From the NCBI GenBank assembly GCA_949127775.1, contig CASBQF010000032.1, forward strand, positions 1 through 47,548: 47,548 nt of DNA, given 5' to 3'. Positions 24,403 through 32,871 of the stretch are shown piece by piece. Source of the DNA: Oscillatoriales cyanobacterium PMM_0080 (GTDB taxonomy: Bacteria > Cyanobacteriota > Cyanobacteriia > Cyanobacteriales > Microcoleaceae). The translations under genes and the position numbers were made by a program. Each line of letters starts with the position of its first letter. Position 1 is the stretch's first letter. The notes beneath the pieces were generated by a model. The model was not told where the DNA came from. It did not search any database and was given only the letters and a program-made list of their open reading frames with translations.

Positions 24403-24777
24403 ATGTCATCTCAAGTAGTTTTTGGAAATGCGGGCGCTGAAGGTGCAAGTCGCGGCGGTTGGTTTGCCGGTCACTTTGTCACTCCGGGCGACGACGCGCG
24501 ATCGACTTCGGTGTTAGAGGTAAAATGGGGCGTTCACCCCGCCGGAGATTGCAGGACTCAGTGGGCGGTAAATGCGGCAGCAACTACGCTTTCTATCCTG
24601 GTAAAAGGGCGGTTCCGCCTGCAATTTCCGGCGCTAGAAATCTTGCTTTCTCAGGAGGGAGATTACGCTTTGTGGCGGCCGGGGGTACCTCATTATTGGT
24701 CTGCTTTGGAGGATTCGGTTATCGTGACTGTGCGCTGGCCTTCTTTGTCGGGAGATAGTTCAGAAATTAAGAATTAA
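24403..24777 (+). CDS. Cupin-like hypothetical protein
   Basis: A 124-residue protein beginning MSSQVVFGNAGAEGASRGGW. It has the strand-rich layout of a small single-domain cupin: a GHFVTPGDDAR segment, a turn HPAGD, then TLSILVKGRFRLQFP and a late LLSQEGDYALWRPGVPHYW with a histidine near the second cupin motif. The metal ligands of motif 1 are not clear, so binding of metal is unsure. Its 3' end overlaps the galK 3' end by 11 bp on the opposite strand. Function is unknown; sugar-related binding would suit the neighbour but is inference. Confidence 0.65.
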   Translation: MSSQVVFGNAGAEGASRGGWFAGHFVTPGDDARSTSVLEVKWGVHPAGDCRTQWAVNAAATTLSILVKGRFRLQFPALEILLSQEGDYALWRPGVPHYWSALEDSVIVTVRWPSLSGDSSEIKN

Positions 24778-25840
24778 GTTTAACTTCGGGAACCAAAATG
24801 CGGCCGCTATAACCCGCGCGCTGGTAGCGATCGATCGCCTCTGATGCAATAACATTGGCTTTCCCAGTCTCAACCAGTGCTACGCAAGCACCGCCAAAAC
24901 CTCCGCCCGTCAGCCTTGCGCCGAAGACTCCGGGGATTGACTGCAAGATTGCCGCCAGGGCGTCTACTGCTGGTGTCGAAACTTCGTAGTCGTCGCGCTG
25001 GCTGGCGTGGGAAGCATTCATTAGCTCGCCGAAACGCTTGGCGGATGATTTTACTGCTTTGAGCACGCGGTTGTTTTCGGTAACGACGTGGCGCGATCGT
25101 CTCCTAAGAGGTTCTGGCAATATTGCCACTGCTTTGGGATCGGCGATATCCCTGAGAGCTTTAACTCCTAATATCCGTGCGGATTCTTCGCACTCGGCGC
25201 GTCGCTTGTTGTAGCCGCTTGCTGCTAGGTTGTGGCTTTCGCCGCTGTCAATTACTAAAATTTCTGTACCTGCGGGAAATGGTACTGGGCGGTATTTGAG
25301 ACTGCGGGTGTCGATCAATAGCATGGTGTTGGTGTCTGCTAAACTCGACGCCATTTGATCCATAATGCCACAGTTCAAGCCGGCATACCGGATTTCGACT
25401 TGCTGTCCGATTTGAGCTAGCCGCAAGTCGTCTAGGGGGATTTCCAGCAGGGCGCGTATTCCTCTGAGGGTAGCTATTTCTAAAGCAGCGCTGCTGGACA
25501 AACCGGCGCCGATCGGCACATTTGAGGTAATGTAGAGGTTTATTGGCGGTATTTTGTATCCTTCTTTTTCTATAAGTCTGAGGCAGCCACAGATATAAGT
25601 GACGAATTTTTGCGGTATGGTATCGTCGTCTGAAAAATTTATGAGCTCGTCATATTCTGCTGAATAAAAATGGTGTCGATCGTCGCTGCTAGGGCCGATT
25701 TGTACTGTTGTACGCTGGGGAATTGCAGTCGGGAGTACAAATCCTTCGTTGTAGTCTGTGTGCTCGCCTAGCAGGTTTACTCTTCCGGGTGCGCTGGCTT
25801 GGGTTTTGGGTAATGTACCAAATACTCGTTGAAAGTTCAT
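24767..25840 (-). CDS. galK: Galactokinase
   Basis: GalK phosphorylates galactose to galactose-1-phosphate in the Leloir pathway. The 357-residue protein has the galactokinase signature GRVNLLGEHTDYNEGFVLP at residues 19-37, the GHMP ATP-binding motif PIGAGLSSSAALE, and the C-terminal GHMP motif LTGGGFGGACVALVE. Length is slightly short of the 380-390 of enteric GalK, as in many cyanobacteria. The start is the ATG at 25838-25840. No other Leloir genes (galT, galE) are adjacent. The tail overlaps the convergent cupin gene by 11 bp. Confidence 0.95.
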   Translation of the reverse strand: MNFQRVFGTLPKTQASAPGRVNLLGEHTDYNEGFVLPTAIPQRTTVQIGPSSDDRHHFYSAEYDELINFSDDDTIPQKFVTYICGCLRLIEKEGYKIPPINLYITSNVPIGAGLSSSAALEIATLRGIRALLEIPLDDLRLAQIGQQVEIRYAGLNCGIMDQMASSLADTNTMLLIDTRSLKYRPVPFPAGTEILVIDSGESHNLAASGYNKRRAECEESARILGVKALRDIADPKAVAILPEPLRRRSRHVVTENNRVLKAVKSSAKRFGELMNASHASQRDDYEVSTPAVDALAAILQSIPGVFGARLTGGGFGGACVALVETGKANVIASEAIDRYQRAGYSGRILVPEVKLNS

Positions 25841-26158
25841 TTTTGGGTAATTGCGAATTGGGAATTAGGAATTGGGAAGAGATAAACTTATTTTTGATTG
25901 TTGATTTTTTTTACTACGGGACGATCGATCGGCTTTTTTTAAACTGCGATCGATCGTAAATCTGGTTATTATCGATCGCCTGCGGGTAGGATGACGTAAA
26001 TACGTCGTTAGGGCTGCCCTCAAAGAGGATCGTACTCAGCCAGCGGACTGGTATTGCACACTCTACTATGGGGAGTTTCTGAATTAGTCCGATCGCCCTT
26101 TGTAGTCACACCTATCGAAAACAGTTTGCCATACAATAATCATAGCTGAGATTTTTTT
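25841..26158. other. Divergent intergenic region between galK and the glycosidase-like gene
   Basis: About 320 bp with no gene. Near 25853-25880 there are short GAATTGG-type repeats with a period close to seven. CGATCGATCG-type palindromes occur at 25922 and 25949. Promoters for both flanking genes should lie here, but none stands out. Confidence 0.4.
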
Positions 26159-27295
26159 ATGTCTAAACCCAAACAGGCTCAAGGCTGTCAGCCAATGCTG
26201 CGCCGCACTTTTTTGTTTTTAATGGGTCTAGCTTTGGCGCGGGTTTTGGCTGACTATTTTTCTGTTGTCCAAAATCGAGATAATTTCTGGACTGTGGCGG
26301 GTCAATTGTGGCAAAAATCACTTGCTTTTTTATCTAACAAACAATCAAATCAAATTCCTCAACGTCTCCCCAACAATCCCATTGTCAACTCGGGGAAAAC
26401 CAATCAACCTCTCCCGAGTAATCCGATTGTCAAATCTCTCAAAAACTCTCCGGCTGTGCAGCAGTCTCAATCTCCAATTATCAAAGGTTCAGCTAAGGCA
26501 GGAAAACCCGTAGAATTTAGCAATCAAACTGTAGCTGGCGTAAGTTTTTATCTAACAACTATTGACCTCACAGATCCAGAAATTCACATCACAATTGGTT
26601 TAGCTAATGATGCAGCTTTAGCTAATAATTCTAAAGTAACTGGGGGCGACGAACCTTTTGAAAATATGGTGGCCCGTTACCCGGCTGCTGTTGTTGCTAA
26701 CGGGACTTTTTTTGGCAAAGATCAGCAAAAAGCTGTGCTGGGAAATATGGTGGCGGCGGGTAAGTTTCTGAAATACAGCAGATGGGAAAATTACGGCACG
26801 ACTTTGGGAATTAAAGCAGGAAACCAACTGGAAATGGTGACAGCTAGAACCCAAGGTAAGCCGGATTGGAGTCAACATTGGTTTTCTCTGACTTGCGGGC
26901 CGAGATTGGTCAAAGAAGGCAAAGTTTGGCTGTCTCCTTTGTCGGAAGGTTTTAAAGATTCTCATGTTTTGGGTGTGGGATCGAGAACTGCGATCGGCTT
27001 TCCGGCTTCGAGGGATAAGTTATTTTTGGTTACTTTTCTTGATAGTTTGTCTTTGGAAGCAGAAGCTAATGTTATGCGGGCTATCGGCTGTTTTGAAGCA
27101 ATGAATTTGGACGGTGGCGCTTCGGTTGGTTTGGCTCATCAAGGGAAAATTGTATTGCCTGCGGGACGGAATTTGACCAATGTACTGGTGGTTTATGATA
27201 AGGAATACCCGGCTCCTGCTCAGTTAAAGCAGTCTTGGGAACGTTTCCAAAAGGGCGATCGACCAATGCCCGACAAATCAGTGTTTTTTGATTGA
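26159..27295 (+). CDS. Phosphodiester glycosidase (NAGPA-domain) family protein
   Basis: A 378-residue protein with an N-terminal membrane segment or signal anchor (LRRTFLFLMGLALARVLADYF). A polar linker rich in Asn, Pro and Gln follows to about residue 120. The C-terminal domain matches the NAGPA fold of N-acetylglucosamine-1-phosphodiester glycosidases and related bacterial exopolysaccharide proteins: VAGVSFYLTTIDL, AAVVANGTFFG, LTCGPRLVKEGKVWL and the conserved EAMNLDGGASVGL. It probably acts at the outer face of the membrane or in the periplasm. The substrate is unknown. The ATG at 26159 follows a weak GAG. The gene is divergent from galK. Confidence 0.85.
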   Translation: MSKPKQAQGCQPMLRRTFLFLMGLALARVLADYFSVVQNRDNFWTVAGQLWQKSLAFLSNKQSNQIPQRLPNNPIVNSGKTNQPLPSNPIVKSLKNSPAVQQSQSPIIKGSAKAGKPVEFSNQTVAGVSFYLTTIDLTDPEIHITIGLANDAALANNSKVTGGDEPFENMVARYPAAVVANGTFFGKDQQKAVLGNMVAAGKFLKYSRWENYGTTLGIKAGNQLEMVTARTQGKPDWSQHWFSLTCGPRLVKEGKVWLSPLSEGFKDSHVLGVGSRTAIGFPASRDKLFLVTFLDSLSLEAEANVMRAIGCFEAMNLDGGASVGLAHQGKIVLPAGRNLTNVLVVYDKEYPAPAQLKQSWERFQKGDRPMPDKSVFFD

Positions 27296-27309
27296 ATTCG
27301 CAATTGATA

Positions 27310-27416
27310 TATAGCGTTTCTCAGAAAGGTGAGGTATGCTGAGTTATGCTACAACCCTTACACTAGCAATCTTTTTATGTCAAAATTCGTACCTCACGAA
27401 TGTGAGAAAAGCTATA
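27310..27416. mobile_element. MITE-like element upstream of the Uma2 gene, family E
   Basis: About 107 bp with inverted ends TATAGCGTTTCTCA and TGAGAAAAGCTATA, continued inward by GTGAGGTA/TACCTCAC. The right end creates TATAAT, which could serve as a -10 box for the Uma2 gene beginning 30 bp further on. Confidence 0.65.
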
Positions 27417-27446
27417 ATATTAAGTAAGCTTTTGCAGGCAAAGATT

Positions 27447-28007
27447 ATGACAGCAACAAGAGAAAAAATCTGGACAGTCGAAGAATATCATCGGATGATT
27501 GAAGCTGGTATTCTCAATGAGGATGATAATATTGAACTGCTTGATGGGAGAATTGTTGAAATGAGTCCTCAAACACCAATCCATGCTGGCACAACTCAGC
27601 GCAGCGATCGATATCTACAACACCTGCTAAGAGATTTAGCAGCAATTCGCGTGCAGTTGCCAATTACTTTGGCAACTTCAGAACCGGAACCCGATATAGC
27701 AGTTGTTTGTATCGATCCGGGTGGTTATGGCGACCATCACCCAAACCCTAGCGAAATCTTGCTGTTAATCGAGGTTTCCTATTCGACATTACAAATCGAT
27801 CGCCGGGAAAAAGCCCTGATTTACGCTAGAGCAAATATCGCTGAATATTGGATATTAGATTTAGCTGGACGCCAAGCATATATTTACCGAATTCCTGCGC
27901 CGGGAGGCTATCAATCTGAGATAGTTGTTGCCGATAATACTGCGATTAGAATGCTAGCTTTTCCTGAGATTGAAATTAGTTTTTCAGAACTGTTTTTGCC
28001 TGTTTAG
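27447..28007 (+). CDS. Uma2 family endonuclease-like protein
   Basis: A 186-residue protein of the Uma2 (DUF820) family, predicted PD-(D/E)XK nuclease-like proteins that are very numerous in cyanobacteria and often linked to mobile DNA. Diagnostic segments are WTVEEYHRMIEAGILNEDDN, IELLDGRIVEMSPQ, EPEPDIAVV (predicted catalytic aspartate), LLIEVSYSTLQIDRREKALIYARA and IAEYWILDL. The ATG at 27447 is chosen because AGG lies upstream and the longer frame reads through the upstream MITE. A degraded second Uma2 gene lies convergent just downstream. The true function of the family is unknown. Confidence 0.88.
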   Translation: MTATREKIWTVEEYHRMIEAGILNEDDNIELLDGRIVEMSPQTPIHAGTTQRSDRYLQHLLRDLAAIRVQLPITLATSEPEPDIAVVCIDPGGYGDHHPNPSEILLLIEVSYSTLQIDRREKALIYARANIAEYWILDLAGRQAYIYRIPAPGGYQSEIVVADNTAIRMLAFPEIEISFSELFLPV

Positions 28008-28014
28008 TTTTGGT

Positions 28015-28333
28015 TTAAGGTTTAACCATAAATGAGGGACTGATGTCTTCAAATAAGGCCTCGTACCTTTGTTTGAGTTTGAGAATCCAAGCAAATATGG
28101 CGTTGCTGAATTTAGGGATGATTCACCTAGCGAAGGCAATCCCTGAAATGAGAGAGTAGGGGCAATTCATGAATTGCCCCTACTCTAAATTTCGGAGGCA
28201 AATCATACTCCTTTCTCAGCAACGCCGCAAATTTGAGTGTGTTATCTGACATCGGCTGTCCATAGCTGTCTGGATACAGGATTTTTTTTGGTTGTTTAGT
28301 TAGCGGTGGCTGAGTTTGTAGTTGAGGAGTCAT
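28015..28333 (-). pseudogene. Uma2 gene remnant split by a MITE
   Basis: From the ATG at 28331-28333 the frame reads to ILYPDSYGQPMSDNTLKFA, the typical opening of a cyanobacterial Uma2 protein, then enters a 130-bp element (28097-28226). Beyond it the sequence resumes in the same sense as WILKLKQRYEALFEDISPSF and ends at a stop at 28015-28017. Removing the element and one copy of the 6-bp duplication ATTTGC joins the two halves in frame. Only about 65 codons of the usual 190-200 remain, so the gene was also cut at its 3' side, next to the intact convergent Uma2 gene. It is not functional. Confidence 0.75.
28097..28226. mobile_element. MITE-like element, family A, copy 2
   Basis: A 130-bp element with 11-bp inverted ends GGCGTTGCTGA and TCAGCAACGCC and the central palindrome on GGGGCAATTCATGAATTGCC. 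It is flanked by GCAAAT direct repeats (28091-28096 and 28227-28232), a 6-bp target duplication within the Uma2 remnant. The same element occurs at 2551-2671. Confidence 0.82.
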
Positions 28334-28590
28334 TTGAATGGCATCAGAAACTTCTAAATATGATTATAACTAATGAGAGTGAGAGAAAGTGCGATCGGGT
28401 AAATTTTCAAGTAGGTAAATTTGTGTTTTAAATTTAACCGCAGATGGGGGCAGATGAGCGCTGATGAACGCAGATAAAGACTTATAATCAAGATATTTTG
28501 GAGCGGTTTAAATCTCATACTAGAAATAGATTGGGGTGGTTTAAATCTCAAGGTCGTGGTAAGATGGAAGAATGAATTCAAGGTTGTTCT

Positions 28591-28797
28591 ATGTCAAATC
28601 CTGAATTATTGGCTCAACTGCGGCAGTTACCCCCTGCCGAGAAGTTTCAAATGATGCAGTTTTTAATGGCTGAATTGGCGAAAGAAGAAATGTTGAAACC
28701 ATTGGATAATAGCGCGGTTTATCGTGTTTTGTCGCCTTATAATTATGGTGATGCTGCTCATAAATTAATGAGCTTATTAGAACAAGAAGAAGCCTAA
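28591..28797 (+). CDS. Small antitoxin-like hypothetical protein
   Basis: A 68-residue acidic, helical protein (MSNPELLAQLRQLPPAEKFQ, later MMQFLMAELAKEEML and ending LMSLLEQEEA). The opening resembles small cyanobacterial proteins placed before toxin genes in type II modules, but I cannot name a family. No toxin-like gene overlaps or follows closely: the next gene begins 64 bp downstream and looks HEPN-like. AAGG lies about seven bases upstream of the ATG at 28591. An antitoxin role towards the HEPN-like product is only a positional guess. Confidence 0.6.
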   Translation: MSNPELLAQLRQLPPAEKFQMMQFLMAELAKEEMLKPLDNSAVYRVLSPYNYGDAAHKLMSLLEQEEA

Positions 28798-28861
28798 GAA
28801 TAAAATGTGAAATGCTATTAGCGGTTTCACCAGAAAGCTATAATTGAGGAAATTATTTGTA

Positions 28862-29401
28862 ATGTCAGAATTCTCTTTAGAAAATATTTCCGAAAAAATA
28901 CATTACGGCAAGACAAAAGATTATTTTCAAGAAGTTCTATCTTCGTACCACAATGGCAACTATCGTTCCGCAGTGGTAATGCTTTGGTCTGTCGCTGTTT
29001 GTGACATAGTGTATAAACTTCAATATCTTGTTGATTTATATGAAGACAAAGTTGCAAAATCAATTCTTGATGAGCTTACAACATTACAAAACCGTGATTC
29101 CAAATCATCCGTTTGGGAAGTTAACCTGATTGACGATACCCATGCAAAGACAAATCTGTTGGATAACTCAGAATATGAAAATCTGCGATATCTTCAAAAG
29201 CAACGCCATCTATCCGCTCACCCTATATTAGACTCAGATAGACAATTACATACACCTAACAAAGAAACTGTGAGGGCACTGATTAGAAATACTCTGGAGG
29301 ATTTGCTTATAAAGCCACCTTTCTACACGAAAAAAATAATTGAGGAACTTTTAGTGAATATTGCGGAAGCAGCGCCAGCACTTAATACTAGACCAAAGTA
29401 A
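28862..29401 (+). CDS. HEPN-like domain protein, N-terminal part of an apparently frameshifted gene
   Basis: A 179-residue frame, strongly AT-rich compared with its neighbours. The helical region contains YRSAVVMLWSVAVCDIVYKL and then LRYLQKQRHLSAHPILD, in which R115 and H120 form the RxxxxH motif of HEPN ribonucleases and related domains. The ATG at 28862 is chosen because GAGGA lies upstream; the frame's earlier start is only a TTG. The frame stops at 29399-29401, and exactly there another frame opens (after a stop at 29389-29391) and stays open for 260 codons. That suggests one gene of about 440 residues broken by a one-base shift. A defence or toxin role is inferred from the HEPN motif and AT-rich context. 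Confidence 0.6.
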   Translation: MSEFSLENISEKIHYGKTKDYFQEVLSSYHNGNYRSAVVMLWSVAVCDIVYKLQYLVDLYEDKVAKSILDELTTLQNRDSKSSVWEVNLIDDTHAKTNLLDNSEYENLRYLQKQRHLSAHPILDSDRQLHTPNKETVRALIRNTLEDLLIKPPFYTKKIIEELLVNIAEAAPALNTRPK

Positions 29402-30174
29402 AAAAATATCTAGAAAGTCGATATTTAAGTAAATTTAAACCTGAAGTTGAGCTTTCTATTTATAAAACTTTGTGGACGTTTGTATTTAAGAAGGAGGACG
29501 AAAATTGCATAAAAAACAGAGATATCAATTTGCAAACACTTGAGGTAATCGGAAATCGGAATGTTGGAAGTATTCTCAACCAAATAAAAGGAGATAAAGA
29601 CTATTATAGTAATGTTTCATCGATTCCGCTCACTTTGGATTATTTAGTATATTATCTTTCAAAAAATCCTAAGATTTATTATCTTCTTAATGAAGATGCG
29701 AAAATTAAAATAAAGCATAATGTTCAAACTACTAACACAAGCAAAATGTGTGGATGGTTTGTGAAGGAGAATTTAGAGGTACACGATGAAGACATCTTAT
29801 CTTTGATAGAAAACGATATTAACTTCAATTTTTGGGAGGGACAATTAAAATTTTTGCTTGAGATAGCTGATACAGAAGAGTGGCAACATTTATTTTGTCG
29901 CATACTATCTAGTTATCACTGTGCTAGCAGAAGTTATAATCAGGCAAATTCTCGATTTCAGCAAGCCATATCTCCTTACCTTGAATTCTTTGATAAAGAG
30001 GCAATAGTGTTTTTGATTGAGCGAATTGAAAAAAATGATCAGGTATATGGGCGCCTAAAAGCAAGAGAAGAAAACAAAGAAATCAAGAAAAAGCTTTTTC
30101 AATTACACGGACAGGAATTCGACTTGAACCCTTACCCATATTTCAAGAAAACTGTGATGGAAGATGAATGCTAA
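29392..30174 (+). CDS. C-terminal part of the frameshifted HEPN-like gene
   Basis: An open frame of 260 codons beginning at 29392, right where the upstream HEPN-like frame ends. Read from the junction it gives KKYLESRYLSKFKPEVELSI, then IYKTLWTFVFKKEDEN, and ends in YPYFKKTVMEDEC. No ATG occurs until about 29748 and no ribosome binding site precedes any candidate start, so it is not likely a separate gene. A TTG at 29470 is possible but weak. The segment is helical and charged with no motif I recognise. It probably forms the C-terminal domain of the same protein as 28862-29401. Codon use is AT-rich, like the first part. Confidence 0.5.
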   Translation, partial: TKVKKYLESRYLSKFKPEVELSIYKTLWTFVFKKEDENCIKNRDINLQTLEVIGNRNVGSILNQIKGDKDYYSNVSSIPLTLDYLVYYLSKNPKIYYLLNEDAKIKIKHNVQTTNTSKMCGWFVKENLEVHDEDILSLIENDINFNFWEGQLKFLLEIADTEEWQHLFCRILSSYHCASRSYNQANSRFQQAISPYLEFFDKEAIVFLIERIEKNDQVYGRLKAREENKEIKKKLFQLHGQEFDLNPYPYFKKTVMEDEC

Positions 30175-30286
30175 GTCAGCTAACTAATCAAAAAATCTCC
30201 TCATCCACCTTCGCGCGATACACCCACGAATCAATCAGCTCGCATAACCTCCCTACTCAATAGTTTGTGGGTAATTCCTGCATTCC

Positions 30287-30853
30287 CTACGGAGAGTTTT
30301 CCCACTCGGCGGTAAGTTTGCGGAAATTGTATTGAGACACGCCGGGATGACAAGTTACACAACTGCTGATATTTGCGGGTTGTGACATTTTGACTCTGGG
30401 ATGTAGAGCTTTGAAGTAGCGAGAATTGGCGACTCGGTAGGCGAGATCTTCGTCTTTGGCTTGGGGACGCGAGAAAGTTTGTAGGTAGTTCCAGACTAGC
30501 AGGCGCGGTGGGTCTACGAGCAGCTTGAGCGTTTGTCCGTAGTGTTGGGGATCTTGCAGCAATCGGCGCCATGTTTCTGTGGGTAAGACTTGCGGTGGTA
30601 AACCGATGTGACAGGTGGCGCAGTTTTCGAGGTAGAGTTGTTGTCCGAGTTGGTGGCGTTGAGGAATTCGATCGACAGTACCGATATCATCAACAGCAGC
30701 CACCTGAGCAAGTCGCGCGGGGGTGCGAGAGTAGGCAGTCTGAGCTGCAACCCATCCGCAGGTACAGCAGACAACTATTAACACTAGCAAAGTTGAATAA
30801 AGCCCCCGCCAACCTACTCTGCGACGCTGACGGGGTTTGGCCTGTTTGATCAT
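30287..30853 (-). CDS. Diheme cytochrome c-like protein
   Basis: A 188-residue exported c-type cytochrome. An N-terminal signal segment (LYSTLLVLIVVCCTCGWVAA) directs it to the periplasm or thylakoid lumen. Two heme-binding motifs are present: CATCH at residues 78-82 and CVTCH at 165-169. The spacing of about 85 residues, with VDPPRLLVWNYLQTFSRP between, suggests one long chain binding two hemes rather than two standard domains. The start is the ATG at 30851-30853. It follows the metallo-beta-lactamase gene on the same strand after 17 bp, so the two are probably one transcript. Its electron partners are unknown. Confidence 0.88.
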   Translation of the reverse strand: MIKQAKPRQRRRVGWRGLYSTLLVLIVVCCTCGWVAAQTAYSRTPARLAQVAAVDDIGTVDRIPQRHQLGQQLYLENCATCHIGLPPQVLPTETWRRLLQDPQHYGQTLKLLVDPPRLLVWNYLQTFSRPQAKDEDLAYRVANSRYFKALHPRVKMSQPANISSCVTCHPGVSQYNFRKLTAEWENSP

Positions 30854-30870
30854 CCTGATTTAATTTTTTC

Positions 30871-31779
30871 CTAAATCACTGGTATGCTCATGCCTTCGCG
30901 GGCTAAGCAGCCATTGGCGAAAACTGCCTGCACTTCTGCTTCGACACGATCGAGAAAATTGTCGTCGTGGGCGGGATCGTGGTGAAACATGACGATCTTT
31001 TTGACTCCAGCAGCTTTGGCTATTTCTACTCCTGCTTGCCAAGTCGAGTGTCCCCAGCCTACTCTCGGGGTTTTCAAGTTGTAATATTCTTCGTTGGTGT
31101 AGTTGGCGTCGTAAATCAGCACGTCGGCGTCGCGGGCTAGGTGTACTACATTCTCGTCCAATCGATCGGGAAAATGCTCTGTATCGGTGCAGTAGACGGC
31201 GGTGTGTCCCTCCCAGGTGACTCGATATCCGATCGCCGTATTCGGGTGATTTAGCAAGGCGGTTTCGATTTTCACATCGTCGAGTTCGATAATATCGCCC
31301 GGAGTCAAATCGTTGAATTTGAGGTCAGACTGCATGACCTGGATGGGGACGGGAAAGTTGGGGTGGTGCATTTGATCGGCAAGACGCTGTTTGATTGTAG
31401 TGCCGTTCGGGGCGATCGCACCGTAAATGTGAAAGCAGTTCCCCGGGATAAAAGCAGGAGTAAAAAACGGAAAGCCTTGAATGTGATCCCAGTGAGTGTG
31501 ACTGAAAAACATATGGGCTTCCACTGGCATTTGCCGCAACAGGTTGAGGCCGAGAACCCGCAAACCCGTGCCACCGTCAAAAATCAGGCGTTTTTTGCCC
31601 AAGCGCATCTCTACGCAAGAGGTGTTCCCTCCGTAGCGAATTGTTTTGGTGCCCGGGGTGGCGATGCTGCCCCGCACGCCCCAAAACTGAACAACAAACT
31701 CGGTCAAGGGACTATTTTCCATACTGGCTTTGGGATCGGAAGGCTGTGCGTTGGCGGGGGACTGTTCGGAATCAGACAT
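30871..31779 (-). CDS. Metallo-beta-lactamase-fold hydrolase
   Basis: A 302-residue cytoplasmic hydrolase. The zinc motif HTHWDH is at residues 94-99 (FFSHTHWDHIQGF), preceded by FWGVRGSIATPG and GGNTSCVEMRLGKKRLIFDGGTG, a pattern of the branch related to phosphodiesterase PhnP. Further ligand candidates are HPNTAIGYRV, YCTDTEHF and MFHHDPAHDD. The first 25 residues are polar and rich in Ser, Pro and Ala. The ATG at 31777-31779 is chosen. The diheme cytochrome gene follows after 17 bp. Substrate unknown, though cyclic phosphodiesters are likely for this branch. Confidence 0.88.
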   Translation of the reverse strand: MSDSEQSPANAQPSDPKASMENSPLTEFVVQFWGVRGSIATPGTKTIRYGGNTSCVEMRLGKKRLIFDGGTGLRVLGLNLLRQMPVEAHMFFSHTHWDHIQGFPFFTPAFIPGNCFHIYGAIAPNGTTIKQRLADQMHHPNFPVPIQVMQSDLKFNDLTPGDIIELDDVKIETALLNHPNTAIGYRVTWEGHTAVYCTDTEHFPDRLDENVVHLARDADVLIYDANYTNEEYYNLKTPRVGWGHSTWQAGVEIAKAAGVKKIVMFHHDPAHDDNFLDRVEAEVQAVFANGCLAREGMSIPVI

Positions 31780-32358
31780 TTTTTTAGGTTTATGCGCCGG
31801 AATTTGGGAATTGAGATTTTAGTTTTTCTTTGTTAGTTTTTTGATTGGAGACTTGAGAGAGCGTTCTCTCCACCCTGTTTACGACCTTGTTTACGGTTGA
31901 ATATTTTCTGTGTTCTGAGCAATCCGTTTAGATAAAGATAGCGTTGATTTAAGCCGATCGCAGTAAATTTTTTTATTAAATTTTCTTCAAGGTAGAATGC
32001 AGTGCGCAGAAGCTCAAATTTAGTCTCTAGTGGCTTAACTAATATTCTTTTCAATTTTACCGCAAGAGTTGCTTCTGAGCTCTACGTGCCGATGAATAAG
32101 GATTCGGGAGTGATTTAACGCGGTCGATCGACTTTTTGACTGAAATTCCTACGACGTGCAGTGGTTGCATTAAGTTCGGCTTGCTAAATTTTTGATTTGG
32201 TTGGGGTCAAGGATTGCTGACTAGGACGTGCTTTCGGGCCTTGACCTGTGTGATAGAGAGCCCCGCTCCCCCGTCCGGGGACGAGTGAAGCCTCTTGTCC
32301 CCCCCTTATTAAGGGGGGCTAGGGGGCTCTCCGGCTCCAGAAAACAGGCTCTACAGGC
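31780..32358. other. Intergenic region
   Basis: This 580-bp region has no convincing gene. The first part is the upstream region of the hydrolase gene. Near its end lies a C/G-rich palindrome (32297-32330). Nothing else stands out. Confidence 0.4.
32297..32330. repeat. Dispersed C/G-run palindrome
   Basis: CCCCCCCTTATTAAGGGGGG followed by CTAGGGGGCTC is the same type of palindrome as at 9181-9262. It lies about 30 bp downstream of the ppa stop on the minus strand and could act as a terminator there. Confidence 0.6.
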
Positions 32359-32871
32359 TTATTTGCGATCGGCTGCGATGCACTTTTCCACCAATGGCAT
32401 TACTTGATCGAAATCTTGCCAGCCCAGAATTTCTGTGACTTTTTTCTCCAAATTTTTGTAGGATCTAAAAAATTCGGCTATTTCATCCAAGCGGTGGGGG
32501 GCTACGTCTTTCAGGGACTTATAGTGAGCGTAGCGGGGGTCTTTGTCGGGAACGCAGAGCAGTTTTTCGTCTCTGTCGCCTCCATCGATCATTTCCAGCA
32601 TTCCGATCGGACGGGCCGCGATAATGCACCCTGGAAATGTGGGCTCATCCATCATCACCATAGCGTCGAGCGGGTCGCCGTCGTCGCCCAAGGTGTTGGG
32701 TATGAAGCCATAGTCGCATGGATATTGGACTGAGGAAGAAAGCACCCGATCGAGCGCAAAGGCTTTTAACTCTTTATCAAACTCGTATTTGTTTTTGCTA
32801 CCGGCGGTAATTTCGATCAGGACGTTGAGCACTCCTGGTTTTGGTCGTGCCGGAATTAGCGATAAGTCCAC
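32359..32871 (-). CDS. ppa: Inorganic pyrophosphatase (soluble, family I)
   Basis: Ppa splits pyrophosphate to two phosphates in the cytoplasm and drives biosynthetic reactions. The 170-residue protein is of normal length. Family I features are clear: [37 protein letters not shown] (signature aspartates) followed by AMVMM, and later [15 protein letters not shown]. The start is the ATG at 32869-32871. It appears to stand alone. Assignment is secure. Confidence 0.96.
   Translation of the reverse strand: MDLSLIPARPKPGVLNVLIEITAGSKNKYEFDKELKAFALDRVLSSSVQYPCDYGFIPNTLGDDGDPLDAMVMMDEPTFPGCIIAARPIGMLEMIDGGDRDEKLLCVPDKDPRYAHYKSLKDVAPHRLDEIAEFFRSYKNLEKKVTEILGWQDFDQVMPLVEKCIAADRK

Noticed and set aside
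28127-28333. 68-codon minus-strand frame as a separate small gene
   Set aside because: Its first half is the Uma2 remnant and its second half is the inserted MITE, so it is a chimera of the two.
29392-29401. Programmed -1 frameshift as the explanation for the HEPN-like gene
   Set aside because: The CCAAAG before the stop is not a good slippery heptamer and no strong downstream structure is evident; a simple indel is more likely. Kept only as an alternative.
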